Assembly: GCF_003122215.1 (NCBI RefSeq)
Contig: NZ_QEYD01000009.1
Location: forward strand, 124,001 to 188,000
Origin: Pararhodobacter marinus
GTDB taxonomy: Bacteria > Pseudomonadota > Alphaproteobacteria > Rhodobacterales > Rhodobacteraceae
Direction: 5' to 3'
DNA: 64,000 nt
Shown here in pieces: positions 33,016 to 41,379 of the stretch. The notes below the pieces were generated by a model, which ran no database searches, was not told the origin of the DNA, and worked only from the letters and a program-made list of their open reading frames with translations. Position 1 is the stretch's first letter. The number at the start of each line of letters is the position of its first letter. The translations under genes and the position numbers were made by a program.

Positions 33016-33773
33016 CCGAGATAAGCCTGAACGGAAACCGCGTCCTCGTCACCGGCGCCGGGGCGGGGCTGGGCCGCGCCTTTGCGCAGGCCTTTGCCGG
33101 GGCCGGTGCGCGGGTCGTGGCGGCCGACATCAATCGCGCCGGGGCCGAGGAAACCGCCGCCCTCATCGTCGAGCAGGGCCACGAAGCCGTCGCTGCCGAG
33201 GTCGATGTGACCAAAACCGCCTCGTGCCGGGCGCTGGTGGAAACGGCGCAGAGCGCGCTGGGCGGGATCGACACGCTGGTCAATAACGCCGCGCTCTATG
33301 CCGGGCTCGAACGACGCCCCTTCGAACAGATCGACGAGGATGTCTGGGACCGGGTCATGGCGGTGAATATCAAGGGCGTCTGGCAGATGACCCGCGCGGT
33401 ATCGGGCGCGATGCGCGCGGGCGGCGGCGGCTCGATCGTCAATATCGCTTCGGCCACGGTGTTTTCGGGCTCGCCGATGTGGATGCACTACGTCGCCTCG
33501 AAAGGCGCCGTCATCGCCATGAGCCGCACCATGGCGCGCGAGATGGGGCGCGACGGGATCCGCGTCAATGTCATCGCGCCGGGCTTCACCCTGACCGAGG
33601 CGAGCCTCTCGCTGATCGAGGATGCGGCGGCCTACGGCATCGACCGCGCCGCGCTCAGGCGCAACGCCGAGACCGGAGACATCACCGGCGGCGCGCTGTA
33701 TCTTGCGTCGTCCCTGTCCTCGTTCGTGACCGGTCAGACGCTGGTCATCGACGGCGGCAAGCAATTCATCTGA
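33012..33773 (+). CDS. Short-chain dehydrogenase/reductase
   Basis: Classical SDR (253 aa, GTG start overlapping the HD2 stop). Cofactor motif TGAGAGLG at 14-21, Asp39 at the end of strand beta-2 favouring NAD(H), NNAA at 91-94, catalytic Ser147, Tyr160 and Lys164 (YVASK), and the C-terminal VTGQTLVIDGGKQFI. By operon position it would oxidise the alcohol made by the P450 to the aldehyde (role of CreG). The GMC enzyme outside the operon could do a similar step. A ribosome site for the ferredoxin follows within 10 bp. Confidence 0.92.
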   Translation: MTEISLNGNRVLVTGAGAGLGRAFAQAFAGAGARVVAADINRAGAEETAALIVEQGHEAVAAEVDVTKTASCRALVETAQSALGGIDTLVNNAALYAGLERRPFEQIDEDVWDRVMAVNIKGVWQMTRAVSGAMRAGGGGSIVNIASATVFSGSPMWMHYVASKGAVIAMSRTMAREMGRDGIRVNVIAPGFTLTEASLSLIEDAAAYGIDRAALRRNAETGDITGGALYLASSLSSFVTGQTLVIDGGKQFI

Positions 33774-33782
33774 GAGGGATCC

Positions 33783-34103
33783 ATGGTCAAAGTCACCTTC
33801 ATCGAGGAAAACGGCACGAAGCGCGAGATCGACGCGGTGCCCGGCGACCCGCTGATGTATGCGGCCCGCGACGCGGGCGTCGAAGGGATCATCGCGGAGT
33901 GCGGCGGCTCCGCGATGTGCGCGACCTGCCATTGCTACCTGCTCGAGGCGCCCAACGGTCCCTTGCCCAAACCGCAGCCGGCCGAGGCCGACACGCTGGA
34001 ATTCATGGCCAACGAACCGCGCGCGGTATCGCGGCTGACCTGCCAGGTCACCGTGACCGAGGCGCTGGAGGGCGCGGTGTTCCAGGTGGCGACAGGGCGC
34101 TGA
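33783..34103 (+). CDS. Adrenodoxin/putidaredoxin-type [2Fe-2S] ferredoxin
   Basis: Ferredoxin of 106 aa with the vertebrate-type cluster motif: Cys40, Cys46 and Cys49 in ECGGSAMCATCHCYL, and Cys87 in RLTCQV. This class donates electrons to bacterial P450s (putidaredoxin, CreE), so it is the natural partner of the P450 that opens the operon. The matching NAD(P)H ferredoxin reductase must be encoded elsewhere. Last gene of the operon. Downstream, 34104-34250 holds only weak GC-rich hairpins (CGCCCG/CGGGCG at 34127-34147; GGCGCC twice at 34201-34222) that may end this and the convergent operon. Confidence 0.93.
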   Translation: MVKVTFIEENGTKREIDAVPGDPLMYAARDAGVEGIIAECGGSAMCATCHCYLLEAPNGPLPKPQPAEADTLEFMANEPRAVSRLTCQVTVTEALEGAVFQVATGR

Positions 34104-34250
34104 GCCGGGCATCGACGGACGGCGTTCGCCCGGCGGCGCGGCGGGCGATGAGCGCGGATTTGAGTATTTGAAGCAGAATGAAAGGGCTAGCGCGCGCGGG
34201 GGCGCCGCCGGTGGGGGGCGCCGCCGCTGTGGTCTGTCGGGCGGGGCGCC

Positions 34251-36248
34251 TCAGGCCGAGACGCGCGCCGCGGCGAAATCGGCGAACCAGTCCAGCGCGG
34301 CGGGGTTCTTCGTCGCGTCGCGGCTTGCCACCTTGTCCACCGGCTGACCCAGCAGCAGCTTGCGCACCGGGACCTCCATCTTCTTGCCGGTCAGGGTGGT
34401 CGGGATCTCGGGCGCTTCGACGATCTCGTCGGGGACGTGGCGCGGGCTGCGTTCCGAGCGCAGGCGCTTGACGATCTCGGCGCGCTTGGCGTCGTCGAGC
34501 GCAGCGCCCGGGTGCATCTGCACGAAAAGCGGCATGTAATAGCCGCCCTTGCCGTCCTCGATGCAGATGATCAGGCTGTCGGCCACGCCCTCGATCCCCT
34601 CCATCGTGCGATAGATCTCGGCCGAGCCGATGCGCACGCCGAACCGGTTGAGCGTGGCGTCCGAACGGCCCAGCACGTAGCTGCCGCCCCGCGCGTTGAA
34701 GCGCACGCGGTCGCCATGGCGCCAGATGCCGGGATAGGTGTCGAAATAGCTGTCCTCGTAGCGCGCGAAATCCTCGTCGCCCCACAGAAACAGCGGCATC
34801 GAGGGCATCGGCTTGCGGATCACCAGCTCGCCCACCTCGTCGATCACGACCTTGCCGTCTTCATCGAAGGCGCAGGCGTCGCAGCCCAGCGCGGGCGCCT
34901 GGATCTCGCCGGCGCGCACGGGCAGCAGGATCGTGCCCGCGAGGATGCCGCCGCAAACTTCGGTGCCGCCCGATTGCGTGGTCGCGAACAGGTCTTTCTT
35001 CACGCCCTCATGGATCCAGGCGAGGATCTCGGGCGTGGCGGGCGAGCCGGTCAGGAACATGCTTTTCAGCGCCGAGAGGTCGTAGTCCCTCCCCGGCACG
35101 ATGCCTTGCTGGCGCACCATCGTCATGAAGGTGGGCGAGACGCCGAAATGGCTGACCCTGGTGGCTTCGATGATCCGCCAGAGCGCGCCCGCATCGGGGT
35201 AGGTCGGGTGTCCGTCATAGAGCGTGGCCTGCCCGTTCAGAAGCGGGCCGTGCATCAGCGTGTTCCAGACCATCCAGCCGGTGGTGGAATAGCAGAAATA
35301 CGTGTCGCCAGCGCCCAGATCGAGCCCGAAGGCCGCGTTCTTCAGATGCTCCAGCACGATGCCGTGATGCGAATGCACGATCGGTTTGGGCAGGCCCGTC
35401 GTCCCCGAGGAGAACAGCGTCCAGAGTGGGTGGTCCGAGGCGACGCGCTCGAAGGTGAAATCCTCGCGCGCGACCTCGGGCCCGCCAAGCATCGCGTCCC
35501 AGTCGATCACCTCGCCGTGGAACTCGGGCGCCTTCGCCGCGCCGGGCAGGTAATCGAGCATCACCAGTGTCGTCGCGCTCGGCAGGTGCGACAGGATCCG
35601 GCTCAGATCGCCGGTGCGGTCGAAATCCTTGCCGCCGTAGCGGTAGCCGTTGACCGCGAAGACCAGCTTGGGCTCGATCTGGCTGAAGCGGTCGATCACC
35701 GTCTGCGGCCCGAATTCGGGCGCCGCCGTGGCCCAGGTCGCGCCAAGGGACGTGGCGGCCAGCATGGCGATCACGGTTTCGGGGATGTTGGGCATGTAGG
35801 CGACGACACGGTCGCCCTTGGTCACGCCCATCTGGCGCAGGCGGGTGGCGAGCTTGCGCACCTGTCCGCCGACCTCGGCCCAGGACATCGCCGCGAGCGG
35901 GCGGGTTTCCGAGCAATGATGCAGCATCACGCGGGACGGATCGCCGGTGGCTTCGTGGCGCAGGACCTGTTCGGCGAAGTTCATCCGCGTGCCGGTGAAC
36001 CAGCGGGTGCGGGGCATGGGGTCGCTGGTGACGACCTCTTGCAAGTCGCCGTCCATCTCGATGCCGAAGAAGTCGCGCACGGCCTGCCAGAACCCGTCAA
36101 GATCGGTGACCGACCAGTGATGAAGCGCGGCGTAATCGTCGAAGACATGGCCCCGTTCGGCCAGGAAAGCGAGAAAATCGGTGACGACGGCTTTTGACAG
36201 CCGGTCGTCCGATGCTTGCCAGAGAATATCGCCTTCGGTGACCATCAT
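34251..36248 (-). CDS. aacS: Acetoacetyl-CoA synthetase (acetoacetate-CoA ligase)
   Basis: AMP-forming acyl-CoA synthetase (665 aa) of the acetoacetyl-CoA synthetase type. It has the N-terminal ACAS region (FWQAVRDFFGIEM, RWFTGTRMNFAEQVL), the ATP motif FSSGTTGLPKPIVHS at about 279-293, the adenylate motif ATTQSGGTEVCGG and the C-terminal catalytic Lys in TLTGKKMEVPVRKLL. It converts acetoacetate, or a related beta-keto acid, to the CoA ester. Last gene of the BCCP-AccC-carboxyltransferase-HAD operon, overlapping the HAD stop (ATGA). In that setting its substrate could be the product of the carboxylase. Confidence 0.92.
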   Translation of the reverse strand: MMVTEGDILWQASDDRLSKAVVTDFLAFLAERGHVFDDYAALHHWSVTDLDGFWQAVRDFFGIEMDGDLQEVVTSDPMPRTRWFTGTRMNFAEQVLRHEATGDPSRVMLHHCSETRPLAAMSWAEVGGQVRKLATRLRQMGVTKGDRVVAYMPNIPETVIAMLAATSLGATWATAAPEFGPQTVIDRFSQIEPKLVFAVNGYRYGGKDFDRTGDLSRILSHLPSATTLVMLDYLPGAAKAPEFHGEVIDWDAMLGGPEVAREDFTFERVASDHPLWTLFSSGTTGLPKPIVHSHHGIVLEHLKNAAFGLDLGAGDTYFCYSTTGWMVWNTLMHGPLLNGQATLYDGHPTYPDAGALWRIIEATRVSHFGVSPTFMTMVRQQGIVPGRDYDLSALKSMFLTGSPATPEILAWIHEGVKKDLFATTQSGGTEVCGGILAGTILLPVRAGEIQAPALGCDACAFDEDGKVVIDEVGELVIRKPMPSMPLFLWGDEDFARYEDSYFDTYPGIWRHGDRVRFNARGGSYVLGRSDATLNRFGVRIGSAEIYRTMEGIEGVADSLIICIEDGKGGYYMPLFVQMHPGAALDDAKRAEIVKRLRSERSPRHVPDEIVEAPEIPTTLTGKKMEVPVRKLLLGQPVDKVASRDATKNPAALDWFADFAAARVSA

Positions 36249-37102
36249 GCCCTCTCCTCGGTCTTTGTCCGCCTCGCGAACCAGGGCTGGTCGGCGAAGC
36301 CTTCGAGTGACGCGAGCACCACTTGCGCGCGTTCGTCAGAGGGGTACCCTTTGAACCCGTCGGCGTCCACTACCCCGGTGGTGACGCCGACGCAAAACGC
36401 CCCCGCCCTGCGGCCCATGCGGATTTCCAGCTTCGGGTCGTCGCCGACGATGACCATTTCCTCGGGGCGCGCGCCGGTCAGCGCGCTGACGATGTCCAGC
36501 CCCGCCGCTTCGGGCTTGCCGAAGACGGTGACGGGCACGCCGGTGGCATTGGTCAGCGCGGCGGCGATGGCGCCCGAAATGCCCAGCAGCTTCTTGCCGC
36601 CCGCGCCCGCGAAATAAGGCGCGACCGAGCCCGCATAGGGTTTCGCGCCGTTCCACACGGCCTGCACCACCGCCTCGACCTGCTCGGCGTTGAAATCCTT
36701 GCACCAGCCCAGCAGCACGGCATCGACCTTGGGCGCGTCCTTGGTGGGGGCGATGACCTCGATCCCGGCCTCTTCGACGGGGACGGTCGTGCCCTCGGCG
36801 CCCATCACCATGAGGCGCGTATAACCCATGGCCCTGAGCGCGCGGGCCGCGACGGCGGCGGGGGTCAGGACGTGACCGGGCTCAAGCACCAGGCCAGCCT
36901 CGGCCAGCGCCGGATAATAATGCGCGGGCGGAAAGAAGGTGCCGTTGGTATAGGCCACGACGGGCAGGCCCATCGCCTTGCAATCGGCCAGCGCCTGCAC
37001 GGCGCCGGGCAGGGCGGTATAGGTGCCCTTTTCCTTGTCCATCAGCGCCAGCGTGCCGTCGATGTCGAAGACCACGGCCTTGATCGGGTGCGTGTGCATC
37101 AC
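36245..37102 (-). CDS. HAD-superfamily phosphatase (NagD / 4-nitrophenylphosphatase type)
   Basis: HAD class IIA hydrolase of 285 aa: nucleophile motif FDIDGTL (Asp13, Asp15), the Thr/Asn loop VAYTNGT, Lys in FGKPEAAG and the acidic motif VGDDPKLEIRMG, with a C2-type cap between. Relatives hydrolyse phosphoglycolate, nucleotides or aryl phosphates. Its substrate here is unknown. It is unusual to find such an enzyme between a carboxyltransferase and an acyl-CoA synthetase, coupled to both by ATGA overlaps. Confidence 0.88.
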   Translation of the reverse strand: MMHTHPIKAVVFDIDGTLALMDKEKGTYTALPGAVQALADCKAMGLPVVAYTNGTFFPPAHYYPALAEAGLVLEPGHVLTPAAVAARALRAMGYTRLMVMGAEGTTVPVEEAGIEVIAPTKDAPKVDAVLLGWCKDFNAEQVEAVVQAVWNGAKPYAGSVAPYFAGAGGKKLLGISGAIAAALTNATGVPVTVFGKPEAAGLDIVSALTGARPEEMVIVGDDPKLEIRMGRRAGAFCVGVTTGVVDADGFKGYPSDERAQVVLASLEGFADQPWFARRTKTEERA

Positions 37103-38562
37103 GGGCTTCCTTTCAGTTCCAGTTTCAGCCCCGGCTTTTCGATCCGGATCGCGCCCAGACCCTTGCGCGCGGTCAGTTCCTTCATCAGATGCAGGACGGG
37201 CCGCGATTTGGGGTCATAGCCGCGACGCGCCGGTCCGGCGGCGACCATGGCGTCTACTTGGTCCGCGGGCATGACGGCGCGCAAGAGAAATTCCTCGTCG
37301 CTGTAGCCGGAGCCGATCTTCGCGCGCAATTCGTCGAGCGAGCCCATCTGCGGCTCTTCCTCCAGTTCGCGCGCGCGTTTGGTGTCGCGGATCCGCGCCT
37401 CGACATGCTTGTCCATCGGCATCGCGGGCTGGCCGAAACGGCCCAGCACATAGCGCGTCACCTCGTCGGGGATGGTCTTGTAGCGCTCGCCCTGCATGAC
37501 GTTCATCAGCGCCATGGTGCCCACGACCTGCGAAAAGGGCGTGACCATGATCGGATAGCCCAGCTCGGCGCGCACCTGCTCGACCTCGTCCAGAACCTTG
37601 GGCAGCAGGTCGAGCCTGCGGATTTCCCCCAGCTGGCGCTTCATCGTGCCCATCATCCCGCCCGGCATCTGGTGGCGGAAATAGGCGCGGTCGAATTCGC
37701 CGGGCTGACCATGGACCAGCCCCTCGGCGGCGACCAGCGCCTCGAAATAGGCATCCATCTGCGCGACGGCCTCGTCATCGACATCGACCGAATGCCCCAG
37801 ATCGCGCAGGTTGCCGATCACGGGGGTGGCCCAAGGCTGCGCGGTGCCGTTAGCTGCGCCTTTGGCCGCCGTGTGCAGGGTCGTGGCGCCCAGCGGGGCG
37901 GCTTCGAGATAGCTGAAGGGCGCGAGCCCGATCGTGGTGTGGGAATGGAATTCCAGCGGCACCGCGCCCATCACCGCCTTCAGCGCCGGGATCAGGGTTT
38001 TCGCCCGTTCTGGCGTGACCAGCCCGCCGGGGTCTTTCAGATACAGCCGGTCGAATTGCCCGGTCGCGGTCAGCTTGCGCGCGGCTTCGGCGAAATGGGC
38101 GTCGTCATGCAGCGGCGACAGGGTGAAGGTCAGCGCTGCGACGATCTGGCTGCCGCCCGCGCGTCGGGTGATGCCCGCCATGTTCAGCATCGCGGGGACG
38201 TTGTTCATCGGGTCCATGATGGCGAACCGGCGAATGCCGTTCTTGACCAGCAGCCGGAAGGCGAATTCCATCAGCTCGTCCGAGGCCACTTCCCACGAGA
38301 TGAAGCGCATTCCCGTCGTGAGGAATTGCAGCGGCGTTGTCGGGCAGGCCTCGGCCATCAGGCGCAGGCGTTCCCACGGGTTTTCCTTCTTGAAGCGCAC
38401 CGCGACGCCCATATGCGTCGAGGCCAGGAAGTCTATGGCGTGGAAGCCCACGCGCTCCATCACCGGGGCGATCTGCAGCATCATCCCGGTATCGAGACCC
38501 GTGGCCCCCCAGTTCGACTGATTGCCGTCGCGCAGCGTCGTGTCGATCAGCTTGATGCTCAT
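37099..38562 (-). CDS. Biotin-dependent carboxyltransferase, PycB/oxaloacetate-decarboxylase-alpha type
   Basis: Stand-alone carboxyltransferase (487 aa) of the HMGL-like fold. The substrate and metal motif is DTTLRDGNQS at 7-16 (pyruvate carboxylases and OadA usually read DTTLRDAHQS). The Lys expected to bear carbamate is in DRLYLKDPGGL and the metal-binding His pair in LEFHSHTTIG. The PYC_OADA helical domain follows (VTPFSQVVGTMALMNVMQGERY). There is no biotinyl domain at the C-terminus; a separate BCCP is encoded two genes upstream. The Gly-Asn replacement next to the Asp hints at an acceptor other than pyruvate. The start overlaps the AccC stop (ATGA). Confidence 0.87.
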   Translation of the reverse strand: MSIKLIDTTLRDGNQSNWGATGLDTGMMLQIAPVMERVGFHAIDFLASTHMGVAVRFKKENPWERLRLMAEACPTTPLQFLTTGMRFISWEVASDELMEFAFRLLVKNGIRRFAIMDPMNNVPAMLNMAGITRRAGGSQIVAALTFTLSPLHDDAHFAEAARKLTATGQFDRLYLKDPGGLVTPERAKTLIPALKAVMGAVPLEFHSHTTIGLAPFSYLEAAPLGATTLHTAAKGAANGTAQPWATPVIGNLRDLGHSVDVDDEAVAQMDAYFEALVAAEGLVHGQPGEFDRAYFRHQMPGGMMGTMKRQLGEIRRLDLLPKVLDEVEQVRAELGYPIMVTPFSQVVGTMALMNVMQGERYKTIPDEVTRYVLGRFGQPAMPMDKHVEARIRDTKRARELEEEPQMGSLDELRAKIGSGYSDEEFLLRAVMPADQVDAMVAAGPARRGYDPKSRPVLHLMKELTARKGLGAIRIEKPGLKLELKGSP

Positions 38563-39917
38563 GCGTTTTCTCCCGTTCCGGCCAACAACTTGCCGAGGTA
38601 GGTGGTATCGACGCCGCCCTTGCGGAACGCGGCATCCGACAGGATCGCGCGATGCAGGGGGACGTTGGTGGTGATGCCGTCCAGCACGCAGACATCGAGT
38701 GCGGTGAGCATCCGCGCGATCGCCTCGTCGCGCGTGGCCCCCCAGGTGATCAGCTTGGCCACCATCGAATCGTAATAGGGCGGGATCATCGCGCCGGGCA
38801 GCATATGCGTGTCGACGCGCAGACCGGGCAGGGCGGGAAACCATGCCTGCGTGACCCGTCCGGGCGAGGGCCTGAAATCCTGCGCCATGTCCTCGGCGTT
38901 CAGCCGGCATTCGACGGCGTGGCCGCTCGGGCGGATATCGTCCTGGGTCAGCGTCAGCGGCTTGCCCTCGGCAATCGCGATCTGCAGGGCGATCAGGTCA
39001 AGGCCGGTGATCGCCTCGGTCACCGGATGCTCCACCTGCACCCGTGCATTCATCTCGAGAAAGTAGAATTCCGAACGCTCGACATCGACCAGAAACTCGA
39101 CCGTCCCCAGCGAGCGATAACCGATATGGCGCGCATAGCGCACGGCCGCGTCCAGCAGGCCCCGCCGCAGTTCGGGGGGCAGATGGGGCGCGGGCGCTTC
39201 CTCGACCACCTTCTGGTAACGGCGCTGGACCGAGCAGTCGCGCTCGCCCGCGTGAAGGATCGTGTCGCCGTCCGACAGGATCTGCACTTCGACATGGCGG
39301 CCCACGGTGACGAAGCGTTCCAGATAGACGCGCGAATCGCCAAAGGCCGCTTCGGCCTCGGCCATGGCCATGTCCAGCTGGGCGGGCAGCGATGTCGCGT
39401 CGTCGACGCGCTTCATCCCCTTGCCGCCGCCCCCCGCGACCGCCTTGATGAGCAGCGGAAAGCCCACCTTGTCGGCCAGCACCGTCGCGTCGTCGAGCGT
39501 CTCGACCGTGCCGCCCGGCACCACCGGCACCCGCGCCGCGACCGCGTGAGAGCGCGCGGTCAGCTTGTCGCCCACCGCCGACAGGTTGTCGGGCGACGGG
39601 CCGATGAAGATCAGGCCCTCATCGGCGCAGGCCTGCGCCAGGTCGCGATTTTCCGACAGGAAGCCATAGCCCGGGTGCACGGCGTCGCAGCCGGTGCCCC
39701 TCGCGGCCTCGATCACCGTGCCCACGCGCAGATAGCTGTCCTTCGAGGGCGCCGGTCCCAGCACCACCGCGCGCGTGGCCAGTTTCGCGCCCAGAGATTC
39801 GGTATCGGCCGCCGAGACGCCCAGCACCGTTTCCAGTCCAAGGGCGCGCGCGGTGCGGATGATGCGCACGGCGATTTCGCCGCGATTGGCGATGAAGATA
39901 CGCTTGATGTCCGGCAT
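38559..39917 (-). CDS. Biotin carboxylase subunit (AccC-type)
   Basis: ATP-grasp biotin carboxylase (452 aa) charging biotin on the neighbouring BCCP with bicarbonate. Motifs: IFIANRGEIAVRIIR at the N-terminus, HPGYGFLSEN, the ATP loop KAVAGGGGKGMKRV, RDCSVQRRYQKVVEEAPAP, and EMNARVQVEHPVTEAITGLD. Full length, no fusion. It is a dedicated copy in this catabolic-looking operon. Whether a second accC serves fatty-acid synthesis elsewhere in the genome cannot be seen here. Confidence 0.93.
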   Translation of the reverse strand: MPDIKRIFIANRGEIAVRIIRTARALGLETVLGVSAADTESLGAKLATRAVVLGPAPSKDSYLRVGTVIEAARGTGCDAVHPGYGFLSENRDLAQACADEGLIFIGPSPDNLSAVGDKLTARSHAVAARVPVVPGGTVETLDDATVLADKVGFPLLIKAVAGGGGKGMKRVDDATSLPAQLDMAMAEAEAAFGDSRVYLERFVTVGRHVEVQILSDGDTILHAGERDCSVQRRYQKVVEEAPAPHLPPELRRGLLDAAVRYARHIGYRSLGTVEFLVDVERSEFYFLEMNARVQVEHPVTEAITGLDLIALQIAIAEGKPLTLTQDDIRPSGHAVECRLNAEDMAQDFRPSPGRVTQAWFPALPGLRVDTHMLPGAMIPPYYDSMVAKLITWGATRDEAIARMLTALDVCVLDGITTNVPLHRAILSDAAFRKGGVDTTYLGKLLAGTGENA

Positions 39918-39921
39918 GGGA

Positions 39922-40374
39922 TCAGGCCGGGCGGACGCGGATCAGGCACTGGCCATGCTCGACCAGCTCGCCATTGGGCGCGGCAATTTCCGTCACCGTG
40001 CCGGCGATGCCCGCCTCGACCGAGTTCATCAGTTTCATGACCTCGATGATGCCGATCACCGTGTCGGCCTGTACCGTGTCGCCCGGCTTGACGAAGGGAG
40101 CGGCGCCGGGGCGGGGGGCGTGCCAGAAGGTGCCCAGCAGCGGGGCCGGAACCTCGGTCCCGCCGCTCTCGGGCGCGATGGGCGCCGCCACCGGCTCGGA
40201 CGTTTTCGCGGCTGCGGGCGCGGGTGCAGGGGCGGCCACCGGCGCGGACGGGTTCGCCCCCCGGCGCCGCAATTCCAGCTTCAGATCGCCCATCTCAAGC
40301 TTCAGTTCATCGAATTCCGATCCGTCGACCAGCTTCAGGATCTCGTCGATATCGGCGCGTGTCAGCTCTGCCAT
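39922..40374 (-). CDS. Biotin carboxyl carrier protein
   Basis: Carrier protein of 150 aa: an N-terminal helical region (MAELTRADIDEILKLVDGSE), a Pro/Ala-rich linker at about 41-75 and a C-terminal biotinyl domain with the modification site EVMKLMNSV, Lys114. The thumb region typical of AccB (PLLGTFWHAPRPG) is present. The start at 40374 has a GGAGG site; the longer open frame to 40449 runs across the operator. First gene of the carboxylase operon. Confidence 0.9.
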   Translation of the reverse strand: MAELTRADIDEILKLVDGSEFDELKLEMGDLKLELRRRGANPSAPVAAPAPAPAAAKTSEPVAAPIAPESGGTEVPAPLLGTFWHAPRPGAAPFVKPGDTVQADTVIGIIEVMKLMNSVEAGIAGTVTEIAAPNGELVEHGQCLIRVRPA

Positions 40375-40441
40375 AGGCTCCTCCCGTTTGACCGGAAGAC
40401 TAGAGGCGAGGCGGCTTCGACGACAATCTGGCGGCGCCGAA

Positions 40442-40460
40442 GGTTTCACATGGTGAAACC
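40442..40460 (-). promoter_or_regulatory. Perfect palindrome, candidate IclR operator
   Basis: GGTTTCACATGGTGAAACC: arms GGTTTCAC and GTGAAACC around ATG. It lies between the IclR-family gene stop and the BCCP gene, 67 bp before the BCCP start, which is a fitting place for a repressor or activator of the carboxylase operon. Confidence 0.65.
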
Positions 40461-41270
40461 CTAAGGCCGTTTGGCCAACAGGTCGGCCACCGCCTCGGCC
40501 GCCTCGCGGACGGGCCCCGCGAACCGCGCGGCTCCGCTCTCGCGCCCGTGGACCCGGCGGCTCCAGGTGATGTTCAGCGTCCCGGGCACATGGCTGCCCA
40601 GCAGGATCGGCACCGCCAGCGATTCCCGCCCGTCATCGGCCTGCGCGCGGCCCCGGTCGAAATCGCCCCCGAAATCGGGGTCGCGCAGCCCGTAGCCCTG
40701 CGCTTCGGTCTCGCGCATCAGATGGGCGATGTAATCGGGATTGCGCGCCTTGGCGTCGCCCGCGTGTTCCGAGCGTCTGAGCGTCTCGAGGATCGCTTCG
40801 CGCACAGGCGGCTCGCAAAACGTCACGAAGGCCCGCCCCGAGGCCGAGCGCAGCATGTTCACCCGGAACCCGACCGGGCCCAGCGGGATCTGGTCGAAAT
40901 AGGCGCGCGAGGCGTTGGTCTCGATCACCTCCATATGCGTGAGCCGCGGCACGGCCAGGACCGAGGGCCACCGGATCCGGTCCGACAGACGCTCAAGCAG
41001 CGGCGAGGCGGTTTCGACCAGCGCAAGCTCGCGGTCCATGCGGCCGGCCTGCTCGACCAGCGAATAGGACGGCACATAGGCGTCGTCGGCCATCCGCTGC
41101 CAGACCATGCCCCGCTCGCGCAGGGTTTTCAGGATGCGCAGGATCGTCGCCTTGGGCAGGCCGGTCTGCTGGTGCAGCGCGTGCAGGGTCAGCGCGCCCG
41201 AGCTTTGCAAAAGCTGCAGCACGTCGAGCCCGCGCGCGAGGGCCCGGATGGTCTTGACGGCGTCGGCCAT
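40461..41270 (-). CDS. IclR-family transcriptional regulator
   Basis: Regulator of 269 aa. N-terminal winged helix (RALARGLDVLQLLQ, LTLHALHQQTGLPKATILRILKTLRERG) and the IclR effector domain (WPSVLAVPRLTHMEVIETN, LRSASGRAFVTFCEP, GYGLRDPDFGGDF). IclR proteins commonly govern aromatic and short-chain acid catabolism. It is upstream of the BCCP gene on the same strand, with a palindrome between them. The ATG at 41270 is chosen at the start of family similarity; the open frame goes on to 41381. Confidence 0.9.
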   Translation of the reverse strand: MADAVKTIRALARGLDVLQLLQSSGALTLHALHQQTGLPKATILRILKTLRERGMVWQRMADDAYVPSYSLVEQAGRMDRELALVETASPLLERLSDRIRWPSVLAVPRLTHMEVIETNASRAYFDQIPLGPVGFRVNMLRSASGRAFVTFCEPPVREAILETLRRSEHAGDAKARNPDYIAHLMRETEAQGYGLRDPDFGGDFDRGRAQADDGRESLAVPILLGSHVPGTLNITWSRRVHGRESGAARFAGPVREAAEAVADLLAKRP

Positions 41271-41379
41271 GTTTATCCCTGCCGGTTGCCGCGGCAGGCT
41301 AGGGCGCGCCCGATGCGCTGACAAGCGTCTTGCCCGGTCGCGGGATGAGGGGCAGGTTACGCCAAGGGGAGGATTGGTC

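Noticed and set aside
34251-36248. The acetoacetyl-CoA synthetase gene as part of the P450 pathway
   Set aside because: It is on the opposite strand, belongs to the carboxylase operon by 4-bp overlaps, and has its own IclR-type control site. A metabolic link remains possible but is not shown.
37099-38910. N-terminal extension of the carboxyltransferase to 38910
   Set aside because: It would overlap AccC by 350 bp; the ATG at 38562 forms an ATGA overlap and starts at the conserved DTTLRD region.
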